A DNA stretch of 64,000 bases from Bradysia coprophila. Its lineage: Eukaryota > Arthropoda > Insecta > Diptera > Sciaridae. The position numbers and the translations under genes are program-made. Position 1 is the stretch's first letter. Each line of letters starts with the position of its first letter. Under the pieces are notes generated by a model. It saw nothing but the letters and a program-made list of their open reading frames with translations. It searched no databases and had not been told where the DNA came from. The stretch is taken from the NCBI RefSeq assembly GCF_014529535.1, contig NC_050738.1, positions 15,170,924-15,234,923 of the forward strand, read 5' to 3'. This document shows positions 1 through 11,236 of the stretch, piece by piece.

Positions 1-1662
1 AACGATATGCGAATTTCGCTGTTACTACGATGGCTGCGACAGGGAATATGGGTTGATGGATTCATTGAACGCTCACATTAAGCGAGCTCATTTGGGCATA
101 ATACCTGTACGTAGAGATCAAAAGCTCATTTGCGACCAATGTGGAAAATCGTTTGTGGATGGATATACTCTGAAGGTCTGTATACATCTCAGTGTCGATT
201 CAAAAATTCGAAATTACAGAACGGAAAGTAATTCAACAATGTTTATCAACAGAAACACATCTATACGCATAGCGGTAAACTTCCGCACGCGTGTAAGGTA
301 AGAGACTCAAGAAAGTAGCCTGTCTTTAGTGGTCACCACACCACAGTTTTCATTCCATTACAGATTTGTCCAAAAGCATTTGCAACGAACGTTGAGCTCA
401 AAATTCACACAATGAGACATATGAATGTGAAACCATTTGAATGTCCGACGTGTGGAGCACGCAAAACTACGAACAAAGAGTTGCAGGCTCACCTTAACTT
501 TCATTCGAAAGAAATATCGTATCCGTGTAAAGAATGTCCGCGAGTATTTACCAGCTATGGTAAGTGGACAATTTCTTTGGCCGTTTCTTTCGTTTACTGA
601 CTGCTCATATTTCATTGCTATTGGATATAGGTGCAGTGACCCGACACGTAAGAATCCATCATCGTAATCATAAACCGTACATTTGTCCACACTGTCAACG
701 TGCATTTGCAAAGGCGGAGACAATGAAAAATCATGTGATGACACACACTGGTAAGAAAATACTCGGTGGCCCTCAGCGAGAAAAAGTTTTTTCAAAGGGT
801 ACTCAAATTAGTATTTTCGTTAGTAAAGAGGATTTAAGTGACACACAAAAACCGTTCCACGATACCTGAACGATTTCTTTCTCATAGAACGTTTTAAAAA
901 TTTAATTTTTTTCCGAATTTGGATGGTTTTTCCATGGAGCAAAAAAATAAATTTCTCGAAAAGAGTATAGATAGCAGTGAAGGGACCTAAAGGGACTCGG
1001 AAAAATCGGTTCATATTGATCTGAGCTGCTCCTTTGAAAAAACCCTTTTTTTTTCTTGAGGGCCAAATACCCGCAAATTGTTATCGAATAAATAGTCAGC
1101 GTATTTCGTGGGCCAACTAATTATAATTATTTTTTGTTTTCCTTGAATCTCAGCTCACGTTCTTTTAAATCTGTTGTGTTTCGTAGAATAAATTCACTTT
1201 TGCTTTTATAAAATATTAATCCAAAAACGATGCATCATAATAAAAAAAAACATCGTCCGAGTCCAGCCTAAAGTAGATATGCAAAATCTGTCTGGACGCA
1301 TTGTCCCACAAAAACATTGTTCTCAGAGTTCGGAGGTTTTGTCGGGTTCTGTTTGGTCTGACCTGCACCTGACATGAGAAACCCTCGTTTAATAATCTCA
1401 GGCTCAGGTAAAACTTGAATGAACCTGAACCCTAAATTTATAATGTTCTTGTCTGGTGATTTGACATCAAGTTCAAGAGTTCGAAACCTCAAGCCCTTCT
1501 CTTAAAAGTGTTTCTTTAGATCACTTTCATTAAATTTAAACAGAAAAGATTTAAATTGTTGTTTTCACAGGTGAGAAACCGTTCGCATGTCCTGTTTGTG
1601 ATCATCGTTTTATTCAAGCTGTTGCTATGCGAACACATATGAAAGTCCATGCTAAGAAATGA
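1..1662 (+). CDS. C2H2 zinc-finger protein, 3' part (5' end outside window)
   Basis: Exons 2-175, 253-297, 364-559, 631-750 and 1571-1662 join in one frame with GT-AG introns and end in TGA. Seven C2H2 fingers are visible: an opening finger with a CYYDGC knuckle, then CDQC, CKIC, CPTC, CKEC, CPHC and CPVC fingers, several with TGEKP-like linkers. The CPTC finger is atypical, with RKTT in place of the usual aromatic position. This predicts a sequence-specific nuclear DNA-binding protein; the target is unknown. The N-terminus, possibly a ZAD domain, lies left of the window. The fingers match fingers 3-9 of the gene at 32814-35138 in order, with shared intron positions, so the two are paralogues. 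The last intron (751-1570) is unusually long for this gene. An AATAAATAAA polyadenylation signal follows near 1730. Confidence 0.85.
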
Positions 1663-1853
1663 TATTTTCAGCATAATTTACAATGATAAATACGAATATT
1701 TGCTGCTGCAATGTGTATTTTGATTGCAGGAATAAATAAATTAAATTTAAAAAATTTAAATCAGTTTTCATTCGGCAACAGCAAGGGGATATCCACTCTA
1801 CGCATACGCACACTCCCTGATTTCCCATATACGAAGAACTAACACCCACAAGC

Positions 1854-2039
1854 ATGTCGGCTGTTGTTTGTTTGAATTTCCGAATCATAACATTGGACGT
1901 TGATCAGCTGTTGAAATGTCTACACAATCCATTGGATTGTCAAAGAGCATATGACGTTCCTCTGTGTCAATTACTATCAATTTATTATGAATCAACAGAA
2001 TCTAGTAAATCACTAATAAGGCTTCAAAATCGACAATAA
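1854..2039 (+). other. Short ORF upstream of WASHC4; uORF or possible REV3 exon-1 relic
   Basis: A 61-codon ATG frame ends 13 bp before the WASHC4 start codon. Residues 8-25 (FRIITLDVDQLLKCLHNP) followed by a DVPL stretch resemble the extreme N-terminus of the DNA polymerase zeta catalytic subunit (FRIVT-aD-Y...D...VP). The similarity was judged by eye and is weak. It breaks off before the rest of that exon, so it would be a broken fragment. The alternative is an upstream ORF in the WASHC4 5' UTR or chance. Confidence 0.25.
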
Positions 2040-2052
2040 AAATTGTTAAACA

Positions 2053-5000
2053 ATGTCGACGTTGACGAGGAACGCACAAAGTAAGTTAAACTTGCCGATT
2101 CAAACTAATAATTCGCTTAAAACAATTACTTATCATCGCTTAACCAGACATTGGGGCGTCACAACTTCGCCAATTCAATGAGTTTCTCGAGAATCATTCC
2201 GAATTGCTGGACAGACTAAATAAGCTGAGTGTCAGCAAAACACCGAAGGTCGATGCATCAAAGTATCGTCCGGTGTCGCTGAATCCAGACATGACAAATG
2301 AAAACATTACATGGTTTCAACTCGTCAACTCCGACGACAAATTGCTGGTCAAACTGATATCAACGTTTTGTGAACTAACATCGGAAGTCAATCGTCTGGT
2401 CGACGAGTCGAAATCGATTCTACTGGACTTTATGTATCAGGATGATATGTGCGAACATTTGAACAAGTCGCAGATCTATGTTCAAATAAGTCGAAGCTTG
2501 GAGTTGTTATACACAACACTAAATTTTCTCCAACGTTGTAACAGTGTTGCGGCTGAAATTTTCAATCAAACCAGTGAATTTGTTGTCTTCAAAGAACAGT
2601 TCAACGTACACTTTTTCACCAACACCGTCACGGGATCATTGGCCGATCTAATGGTTGTTGTAGCTACGTTTGAACAAATATATTCTAATTGCATCATAAA
2701 AGAGCACTGGTCGAGTTTTCGACGGGCAATCGAATCCGTTGTCGTAGAGGACTGCAGAGCCGATGACATGACGGCTCTACAAATTGTTATCGGTGAATTA
2801 GACCATTTGTTCGATGGCAAGTTGTTTCAAAAAATGATTCAGACGTTGTACCACATCAAAATTCAATGGGAACCGAAGGTGGATGCAGCCATTGCGACAT
2901 TGTTCAACGTTTATTTAGATGAACTACACATGAAAATCGTCAAATTGGACAAAATGTCTCAAGTCGATGTGCAGGACACGCGTGATATCATCAAGTTCAC
3001 CTTGATGTCCATCGTTCGCCACAATTTGTTTGTCATTTTCAATCAAAAATCGATAAAAATGGTGTACGATATCAACAATCGGTTTTTCGGTGTTACATTG
3101 GTGGAAAATGTTCTGTGGACGCCGGAGGAGTTTTTGGAGAAATATGCCACCACTAAGAATCACTCGCATCAGACGTTTGTCACAACAGCGGGCAAGACGC
3201 GGTTGCAGTATTATGAGAGCACTTTGAAATGTAAATTGCTAAACGAACCACACGCACTGTTGAATCGTTTAGTTCGGTGCATATGGAAAATTGAGGCATC
3301 GAAACGAGAACCAGCGTCAGCGAAAAATGAGAAAGATCTTTTGGATGATAGTGAATTAGTGGTTCAGGTTAGACAATCACGTGGGTTTCTTTGGACTTAA
3401 CGTAAATTTATTCGAAAATCTTTCGTTTCTAGTTCATCCATATCGTTGGCCAAATTAAGCATTTGACCACTGCCATCCTAAACATCCATCTAAAGTTGAA
3501 TGAGAAAATCTATCAATGTGTTGTGCTGTTGGTGTGTCGAATGATTGAATTCCTACGCCTTGTTCGCACATATTTCAACGATAATTTTCAATTTTTCGTG
3601 AATGTCACACACAAATCTTCACAGCATGCAAGTTATCAGGTGTTACGTCTTCTTCGTCAAGTTATGGTAAGCGAAATTTAGGCAGATGTCCATTGTCGAT
3701 TACAACGGTGTTGTTTCAGAATGACTTTTCGACTAAATCCAAAAAATATTTCACGAAAAACATCGACAGTTTGACTGCATTACAAACTGCGGAAAGGTGT
3801 ATGTACGGACCTATGACTAGCAACCGCTTACTAGCTACAAAGATAGCTCTCAGCCTTACCGATTCCCTGAACGCTCGACTGTTCACGATTGAACAAATCC
3901 GACAAATTCAGACTTTGTTCAGCAATATTGAACTGTTCGCCAATTTTCGCAGATTGATCGACAGATTAACCGACACATCGTTCATGTATTGGCATCAATC
4001 GATTCTATCGGGATACGTTAGAGCTGTGCTCAACATTAACAGAACTCTTGATGCTCCAGTGCAACGAAATTCAAAGGAATTTCGTGAATGTGCATGTGAC
4101 TTTTGGCAGATTTATGTACGTAGCATTAGTCGTTTGTACGTAGTGGGTGTAATAAATCTGTTTTGTTTGCAGAACTTAAGTCCAACTATAAAGAATTGCC
4201 TACGATTTCTATCCCAACTCAACGGGATCAATCAACATCAGAACGAAGACAATGATGAAGTTTACAGGAAGAGTATTTTAAGTACTGCTTGCGTAAATGT
4301 CGAAAACAATTTGCGTCTGTACGTGCATTACATGAATACCGATTCAGTGGGTGGCAAAGATTCGGTGACATTGAAAGATTTACGTTCATACTTGGTCAGC
4401 TTGGTGAAATGCGACACGATCCAGTCCATCGACTTTCACATTATGGTTAAGGATAGCATTGAGTGCTACTTAAGTGAAATGTTTTACAAATTGAAAGCGG
4501 TTGCCCTAACTGATGGTCGAACGTACGGAGACATGAGATGCGTAGCTGAAAGGAAGTATAATTTAGGAACCGTTGACGATCACTTGCCAACAAAAACTCT
4601 AGACCAGGTAAACTTTTCGACGAAAACATTTTTTTTTCTGCTTCGTCGTTTAATCACGAGACATTTAAAGGGATTAGATTTGCTGTTCGTCATGCGAAAT
4701 TTAGATGAATTCATAACCGACTATTCGTATGACATGCAGAATCAGGAATTTTTCAAGAAACTGGGCAAGAAAGTGGAAACGCTTACGGTCAATCACATAA
4801 TCAATGCCTTGCGGACCAATGGAATCGGTATCGTTTATATTGCGGTGAGTTTACAGAATAAAATAGTTGTCTGAACTGCAAACTGACTCTGAACGCCCCG
4901 TGTAGACCCATAATGGCTATGAGCAATTTATTCACGTCATGGAATCGGTTCTTCAATATTTCTATCACCGAAACGTAAAGTCACGTCTGCAGCGTGACAT

Positions 5001-5835
5001 CAAATACGTTATGAATGAGCACAAAAGCGACAGATACAGCTACAAGAAAGCTTCGGATTTATTGGATGATCTGCAAAACATTGAACAAAGCCTACAGATT
5101 CCAAGCATTTACAATATTATTGTTAAGATCGGCAACATAATGGCCTACATACGAACGATAAAGTCAGCGGTGAAAAATTATGAATCGAACATGATGATGT
5201 ACACGCAAAATAGACGTGACAATTTGAAAATTGGCGATGAAATCGAATTGATGGAGGAGACGCTGGCAGCGTTGAAGAATTTCGAAAATATCAAGAATGC
5301 ATCACCGGATGAGGTGACCTACTTTAAGGTTTGTTAATTTTGCCAATTTTTCAAAATACAAATTGAAACCGATCTTTCGAAAAGGATTATCTCAAATACT
5401 TCCAATCGTTGCCGAAAGACGTGTACACCACTTGCTTGTACGTCATAATGCCAGCACTAACCATTTTCCATATCGAAAAATGCGACCGAATCGACGTCAA
5501 TGACGGATTTGTGATGGGCGTCGCTTATTTCCTTATTAGCATGAATCAAGTGGACACATTCGATGAACTTCAATGGTTCGATACGATCAGACGGCATTAC
5601 GATCTCGAATTGCAACAAATCCAAGAGCAAATGAACGAACCAAATGAACCGAAACTGAAACAAATTTTACTGCGGAAAGAGCAACGTATCGAGCTGCACA
5701 AAGATGTGAGTTTTTCGAGTAAAACTTTTGACGATGAAATGTTTTCAATTTGATGCTTCTCTCTAGAATTTCGAAATGTTCAACTGTAATCTTCGGAGTG
5801 CAATCACATTAATGAAAACCACGTATTTGAACTAA
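2053..5835 (+). CDS. WASHC4: WASH complex subunit 4 (SWIP)
   Basis: Nine exons (2053-2080, 2148-3367, 3433-3666, 3720-4115, 4173-4607, 4671-4844, 4906-5328, 5385-5705, 5767-5835) give 1099 aa, close to the roughly 1170 aa of vertebrate SWIP. The protein is a scaffold of the WASH complex, which activates Arp2/3 actin nucleation on endosomes for cargo retrieval. Hallmarks of the family are visible: a QGLD-LL-VMRN segment, a BFHQRN-like block (VLQYFYHRNVKSR), DGFVMGVAYFL, and FDELQWF near the C-terminus. The start is the ATG at 2053, whose short first exon splices in phase 1 into the main frame. Two introns (4116-4172, 57 bp; 4608-4670, 63 bp) are multiples of three without stops, so a plain ORF reading would translate them. 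The second is supported because its removal restores QGLD. The gene converges on mRpS31 with 280 bp between stop codons. Confidence 0.92.
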
Positions 5836-6115
5836 ATGTGTCCTTCGAGAGGAAAGCACTCGGAGTGTGCGATTATGACATACATTACAATAAACCAACG
5901 ATTTAAAATAGCAACCAAAGGTCTTACAAATGGTGCAACAATCGCATCAGCCTCAAAAAATGGAATGACTTACCTTCTGCAATATATATATGTTTCCGCT
6001 ACAACTCAACCCCTTTTCACAGGAAAGTTTTACGGTGGCAATAGGAACCATTTCTCTGACTTTCTAATTTATTGTACCACACTGTGCTGGGATATCAATG
6101 TCTAGGCTAACTAAT

Positions 6116-7441
6116 TTACTGTTGCAATTCTTTCGGTGTGTCCGAGTCTATGATGACACTTTCCAACAGCTCCTTTTTGGCTGCGAAATAATCGCGGTAC
6201 CACTCAATGTGCTCCTTCTTTTGAGTGACTGTGTAGTGGGGATTCTTCGACAATCCCACACAGACCAATTCCATGAAATGTCTAACTGGTCCCTTTTTCG
6301 GACACCATGACTCCAAATGCTGTTCGAGGAAAATGTGCTCGGTGAAGTATATCTTTGCTTCTTCATCCAATCCTGGGAATAAGTGTCAGTTTAACCGTAG
6401 ATATATGTGTCGGTTATGAGAACTTACCTTGTTCGTTGTCAATGGGAAACTTCCATAATTTTCCTTGCTCTGTCCAGAGAGCCATTTTTTCGAAATAATT
6501 CTTTGGAGGATGTGAAACGGCCAACTTTAGTTCTTTCTTTAGTAAGTTATTCCAAGTTGGTAAAATGTCCGGGCTTTCCTGCAGATCCTTGGCCGTTGTA
6601 AAGATGCCGAGTGGTTTTCCGCCAAACAAATCGACATGGACACGAACACCGCTGAATAAATAATCAAATAAATGGAAAAAAGTTTTTTTTATCTTAAATT
6701 TCACCTCTGCGATTGTTGCTCGTTTCGTCGTGGTATTCCTTCCTTTCTCTCGTATTTTCTTTCATAATTTGAGTGACCGGATCTCTGTGTCATCGATTTT
6801 CGAACAAAATCCGATCGACGTTCTGATGGAGGACCCCTTTTTTCGGTGTCTACTGTCATGCCACTTATCAACGAACTGCAATAAGAACAACATTAGAATA
6901 ATATGGCACCGAAGAAGACTGTAGACTGTACTTACTTAAGATCCAGATTTGAGGCCTGCTTTTTTAACAAAGCTCCTAACAGTTCTGATTCGGTCTTTTC
7001 GATATCTCCACCCAGTGTCTTAGCAACTTCCTTAGCTGCCTCAGCAATACTTGCTGGCTTTGATGCCTTCTGTTCGCTGGCAGATGATGCTGCTTTATGT
7101 CGTTCCTTTTTTTCAGCCGCCGATCTAGGCCGAATCACATCTTTAACGATCGATAGATTTGTATCTTTAGTCATCAATCCCAATAGTTCATTTATGCGAC
7201 GCGATGTCACTTCTCTCTTCTTGTTAGCGGTTTTCTCGTCTTTTCCTTTTTTATCAGTAGAATCATTCTCTTTCGAAGGATCGTCCTTCTTTGATGCATC
7301 GTCGGAGAAATTAACAAGCAAAGCCGGCTGTCTGCCAGTTCTGCATGGAAATTCGGTTACCCATTATCACAGGCACAATTTGATCAAAGGTTACTCAGCT
7401 CACCTTAAAATATTTAGCCCCGAAATCCTGAAGACGGACAT
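6116..7441 (-). CDS. mRpS31: Mitochondrial small ribosomal subunit protein mS31
   Basis: Five exons on the minus strand (7441-7404, 7328-6936, 6875-6705, 6651-6428, 6372-6116) give 360 aa. The C-terminal half carries family blocks: [25 protein letters not shown], then [19 protein letters not shown] and HIEWYRDYF. The product is a structural protein of the mitoribosomal small subunit (imogen-38 family). The short N-terminus starting [10 protein letters not shown] is basic and hydrophobic, as expected of a mitochondrial presequence, and is followed by a charged low-complexity stretch rich in K, D, E and S. For exon 2 the acceptor at 7329 was chosen over the stronger-looking one at 7342, because only the former keeps the frame open; this boundary is the least certain. 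Convergent with WASHC4. Confidence 0.88.
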
Positions 7442-7591
7442 AATGAAAAGGAACTCTGAAGTTAACTTGTCTCACGATAATAACATAGAGGTTATGTCAA
7501 GATATTAAATGTCAACAGTGACAGTGCTGACAGTATCGTTTCATAAAATTTTCGTCGTCGACTGTCAAAGCCTTGTAAATAACAGATCTGT

Positions 7592-7975
7592 TAGAGTGTT
7601 ATGATGAAAGGGAAGAAGATATTTCGACAAGTACCCCAAGGCAAGTTAAAATAAACTGGTCTTCTGTCCTCTCGCTCTCAACGTACCACGTTCAAAGAGA
7701 AGCAAATACTTTGACAAGTACCCCAAGGCAAGTTATAATAACTAGTCTTCGGTTTTCTCGCTCTGATCATAACAGTCTATATAGAGTATTATAATGAAAG
7801 AGAAAGAAATATTTTGACAAGAACCCCGAGTACCCCAAATTGGTCTTCTGTCCTCTCGCTCTCAACGTACCACGTTGAAAAAAAGCAAATACTTTGACAA
7901 ATACCCCAAGGCAAGTTATAACTAAATTGTCTTCGGGTTTCTTGCTCTGATCATGACACTCTATAGGTCTATTCG
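7592..7975 (+). repeat. Two tandem ~190 bp repeat units, left side of an inverted pair
   Basis: Unit A (about 7592-7786) and a more diverged, deleted unit B (about 7787-7975) share AAGTACCCCAAGGCAAGTTA, CTTCTGTCCTCTCGCTCTCA and CTGATCAT blocks in order. Each unit itself contains two AAGTACCCCAAGG half-units. A third unit lies in inverted orientation at 9015-9210, so the rhodanese gene sits inside an inverted repeat. No ORF or transposase is seen in the units. Confidence 0.85.
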
Positions 7976-8402
7976 GTTCGTTCCAAGGCGATACGAATTG
8001 TCAAATTACTGTAAAATTTCATCCATATAGAGACATATTCATCAATATTTTTATGAAAACCGATCTCTGTGGATGAAATGGTGTACGTCCAGTGAAAATT
8101 GGTATATTACAGTTACTTGGAACCTTAAAGTCAATGTCCTACTCAGATTACACAGATTCGAAAGTAATTTATGGTGAAATTGTATGCATCGCAATGAATT
8201 TGTCTGCTTTTTGCGTTCGTGCCACAGTGAAAAATGTTTGCGTATCTTACAAATAGATCTTTCTAACTGAGTACTTCTAAAATATTCTTGATATTCAGAC
8301 AAAATAAATACATTTTGCCATACCGTTATATCTAAGAAAAAGACTGATCGTTTTCATTTCTTTAATCTTTCAAATCTAGTCTTTCTAATTGAAGAACAGC
8401 CT

Positions 8403-8957
8403 TTACTTTGGTAGTCCACTTTTATCAGCCCATTCCGTCCACGATCCTTTGTAGTTTTTTACACTAAAATTTTAACAACATTAATCAGATGCACTTTTCC
8501 ATTGCTTAGTTTCTTATACGTTGTCAATATTGCTATACTAACCGTTGATATCCCAGGTTGACGAGAGTCTCTGCAGCGATTTGTGATCGACGTCCAGTTC
8601 GACAATAAACAATTATCTGATCAGTGAATGTTGGCTTTGCGCGATTGTAAATTTTCATAAAATCTTCGTTCGATGTTTCGTTTGAAAATGTTTTTTCAAC
8701 CTCTGACACTCAAAAAAAAAATGATTTCTATCAATTTTAGGTATGGTAAAAGTAATGAGTCCCATACAAGGCACATTTATGCTCAATGGTATTTGTCCAG
8801 TTGTTGCTAGTTCAACTGGTTCTCGTACATCAACCAACAACTTTTCAGGGTGGTTTGGTAGATCTTTGATTTCATCGTAATAAGCGACTTCGATCGGGTG
8901 TTTTGTTTCGCAGAAGACACTACCAATCGATAGAAGAACGAATGTTACTCGCAACAT
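8403..8957 (-). CDS. Single-domain rhodanese (sulfurtransferase-like) protein
   Basis: Three minus-strand exons (8957-8768, 8708-8543, 8463-8403) give 138 aa, the size of single-domain rhodaneses. Residues 1-17 (MLRVTFVLLSIGSVFCE) are hydrophobic and look like a signal peptide or mitochondrial leader. The rhodanese fold is recognisable: LLVDVREP-E near residue 42-50, the IP-SINVP block, and the active-site loop YCRTGRRS. The loop Cys would carry the persulfide, suggesting a thiosulfate sulfurtransferase-type or sulfur-carrier role. GYQRVKNYKGSW-EW closes the domain. The exon 1/2 join uses a GAG acceptor at 8709, chosen because the preferred CAG acceptor just downstream would create a stop. 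The gene lies between inverted repeat units and is divergent from the Tat-SF1 gene. Confidence 0.85.
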
Positions 8958-9014
8958 CTTCCAACAGATTACAGAAATTCACTGAAGTAAAAAAAAGATG
9001 TTCGATTACATCAG

Positions 9015-9210
9015 ACTTGTATAGACTGTTATGATCAGAGCGAGAAAACCGAAGACTAGTTATTATAACTTGCCTTGGGGTACTTGTCAAAGTATTTGCT
9101 TCTCTTTCAACGTGGTACGTTGAGAGCGAGAGGACAGAAGACCAGTTTATTTTAACTTGCCTTGGGGTACTTGTCAAAATATCTTCTTCTCTTTCATCAT
9201 AACACTCTAT
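9015..9210 (-). repeat. Inverted third copy of the ~190 bp repeat unit
   Basis: This is the near-identical reverse complement of unit A at 7592-7786, from AGAGTGTTATGATGAAAG to CTGATCATAACAGTCTATA. Both copies retain the two internal AAGTACCCCAAGG half-units. It lies only about 60 bp upstream of the rhodanese start codon, so it probably overlaps that gene's promoter. The remainder of 8958-9604, outside this unit, shows no gene and should hold the divergent promoters. Confidence 0.88.
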
Positions 9211-9604
9211 ACGGAGTTTTCATATTTGTCAAACCAGTTAACGACGTTTGATATGAAAACAATATGTAAATATGACCTTGGACTGAATTCGTGTTAGTCA
9301 ACTAATAAATTGTGAGAACAAACACATTCACAAGACTTTTAACTCTCTAGCGATGAGGTATTTGATTGCGTCATTTCGTCCGGAGAACAAGTATTATTTA
9401 GTTTGGGACTTAAAACTTCGATGAATTTTAATTTTACGACAACACTGTATTCGAACATTGGTGATTGATGTTTAGTCAGTTTAGCAGGCTTAGCAGTGAC
9501 ATTACATCGTGCAAACGTTTCGCTCTGTAACACAGAAATAAATAAATAAAATGCGAGCTTATTGAATCATTTTCTGGATTTCTGGTTTTGAATTCTGTGA
9601 AAAT

Positions 9605-11236
9605 ATGGAAAGTGGTGTTAATACAACAATGGATGAAAGTCCAGCCGTCAATACTGATGCTAAAGGTTCTGCACAGCCACAGGAATTAGACAAACATTCC
9701 GAGATAATTTCATTATCCGAAAATTCCAACAATGAAAATCGTGAAAAGGAATTGCTGGAACGCGGTGAAGTGAACGATGTAAATGCATCAACATCTGCGG
9801 ATGGTGTGTCTCACGGATATGAGAAAGATATTACCTACAATGAAAAAGGACAGGCAATTTACACAGACCCGACGACGAAATGTCAATACGAATTTGACAC
9901 GGTAAAGAATGAATGGTTGCCGATCAAGGAAGGTAGCAATGCCAATGCAACTGGTGAGACTAGTCAAACGGAAGCCGTCAACAGCAGCAATCCCTATGAG
10001 AACGAACACTACAGATGGTGTACCGAAACGAACCAATGGATAGCGAAAGAAAATCAGAATGTTTTAGAAAATGAGTTTTACAAATGGGATTCGGTTCAAA
10101 ATCAATGGATTCCGAAGACACAGGGTAGTGAAGTCAGTACAAACATTGTCGATGGAGTGCACACGTACACGGATAAAGATGGAGCAACATTTTTCTGGGA
10201 CGACAAGAAAAACGCTTGGTTTCCAAAAATTGATGACGATTTCATGGCGATATACCAGATGAGCTATGGCTTCGTTGACAATACCTCAGGTACTTCAAAT
10301 GACGTATGTAAAGAAGATGAGGTCGCAAAAGGAAAGGACGTTGTTGAAGAAGAAAGTAAAAACGGAGAGAAGGAAACGAAATCATCGAATAAGCGAAAAA
10401 ATCAAGCGGAATCGCAGCAATGGTTCGAGCTTCCACCAGAGCAGAATACGAAGGTATATGTCTCCAACCTACCAGATGACATCACAGAAGAGGAATTCAC
10501 CGAATTGATGTCGAAATGCGGCATGATATTCCGTGATCCCGGCTCGAATAAGCTGAAAGTTAAACTATATGCTGAAGCTGATGGTCAACTGAAAGGAGAT
10601 GGACTGTGTCATTACATTCGTGTTGAATCTGTTGATCTCGCCTTAAACCTCCTTGACGGTTCTGATGTTCGCGGTAAGAAAATCAAAGTACAACGTGCCA
10701 AATTCGAGATGCGTGGCCAATACAATCCGACGTTAAAGCCGAAAAAGAAAAAGAAGGACAAAGAAAAGTTGAAAAAGATGCAAGAGAAATTATTGGATTG
10801 GCGACCGGAACAAATGAGAGGTGAACGACCCAAGCATGAACGAATTGTGATCATAAAAAATTTATTTACGCCAGAGCTGTTCGACACGGAGGTGCATTTG
10901 ATCATCGATTATCAGCGGGACTTAAGGGAGGAGTGCAGTAAATGCGGCAAAGTGTCCAAAGTGGTGATATTCGATAGACATCCGGAAGGTGTAGCTCAAA
11001 TAAATATGGGTGATGCAGAAGAGGCGGATTTGGTTGTGCAGATGATGGACAAGCGTTATTTCGGTAAAAGGCAACTGACCGCAGAACTGTATGATGGTAA
11101 AACCAATTACAAAGTCAATGAAACGAAAGAGGAAATGGAAAAACGTCTTTCCAAATGGGACCAATTTTTGGACGACGAAGAAAAGAAAGAAAAAATTGTT
11201 GCTGAATCGAACGTAGATTCCCTGGATGATGAGTAA
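9605..11236 (+). CDS. HTATSF1: Tat-SF1 / Cus2 homologue, U2 snRNP-associated RRM protein
   Basis: A single exon of 543 aa. The N-terminal half has four aromatic/Trp repeats (YEFDTVKNEWLP, YRWCTETNQWIA, YKWDSVQNQWIP, FFWDDKKNAWFP). Two RRMs follow: RRM1 at about 280-372, with RNP2 KVYVSNLP and the acidic-rich loop usual in this family, and RRM2 at about 411-505 (IVIIKNLF; KVVIFDRHPEGVAQI). A KKKKK stretch links the RRMs, and the C-terminus is acidic. The family binds SF3b1 in the U2 snRNP and couples transcription with splicing in the nucleus (barricade in Drosophila, Cus2 in yeast). Being intronless is unusual beside its multi-intron neighbours, but may be normal for the lineage. AATAAAAG follows directly after the stop and may serve as the poly(A) signal. 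Confidence 0.93.
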   Translation: MESGVNTTMDESPAVNTDAKGSAQPQELDKHSEIISLSENSNNENREKELLERGEVNDVNASTSADGVSHGYEKDITYNEKGQAIYTDPTTKCQYEFDTVKNEWLPIKEGSNANATGETSQTEAVNSSNPYENEHYRWCTETNQWIAKENQNVLENEFYKWDSVQNQWIPKTQGSEVSTNIVDGVHTYTDKDGATFFWDDKKNAWFPKIDDDFMAIYQMSYGFVDNTSGTSNDVCKEDEVAKGKDVVEEESKNGEKETKSSNKRKNQAESQQWFELPPEQNTKVYVSNLPDDITEEEFTELMSKCGMIFRDPGSNKLKVKLYAEADGQLKGDGLCHYIRVESVDLALNLLDGSDVRGKKIKVQRAKFEMRGQYNPTLKPKKKKKDKEKLKKMQEKLLDWRPEQMRGERPKHERIVIIKNLFTPELFDTEVHLIIDYQRDLREECSKCGKVSKVVIFDRHPEGVAQINMGDAEEADLVVQMMDKRYFGKRQLTAELYDGKTNYKVNETKEEMEKRLSKWDQFLDDEEKKEKIVAESNVDSLDDE

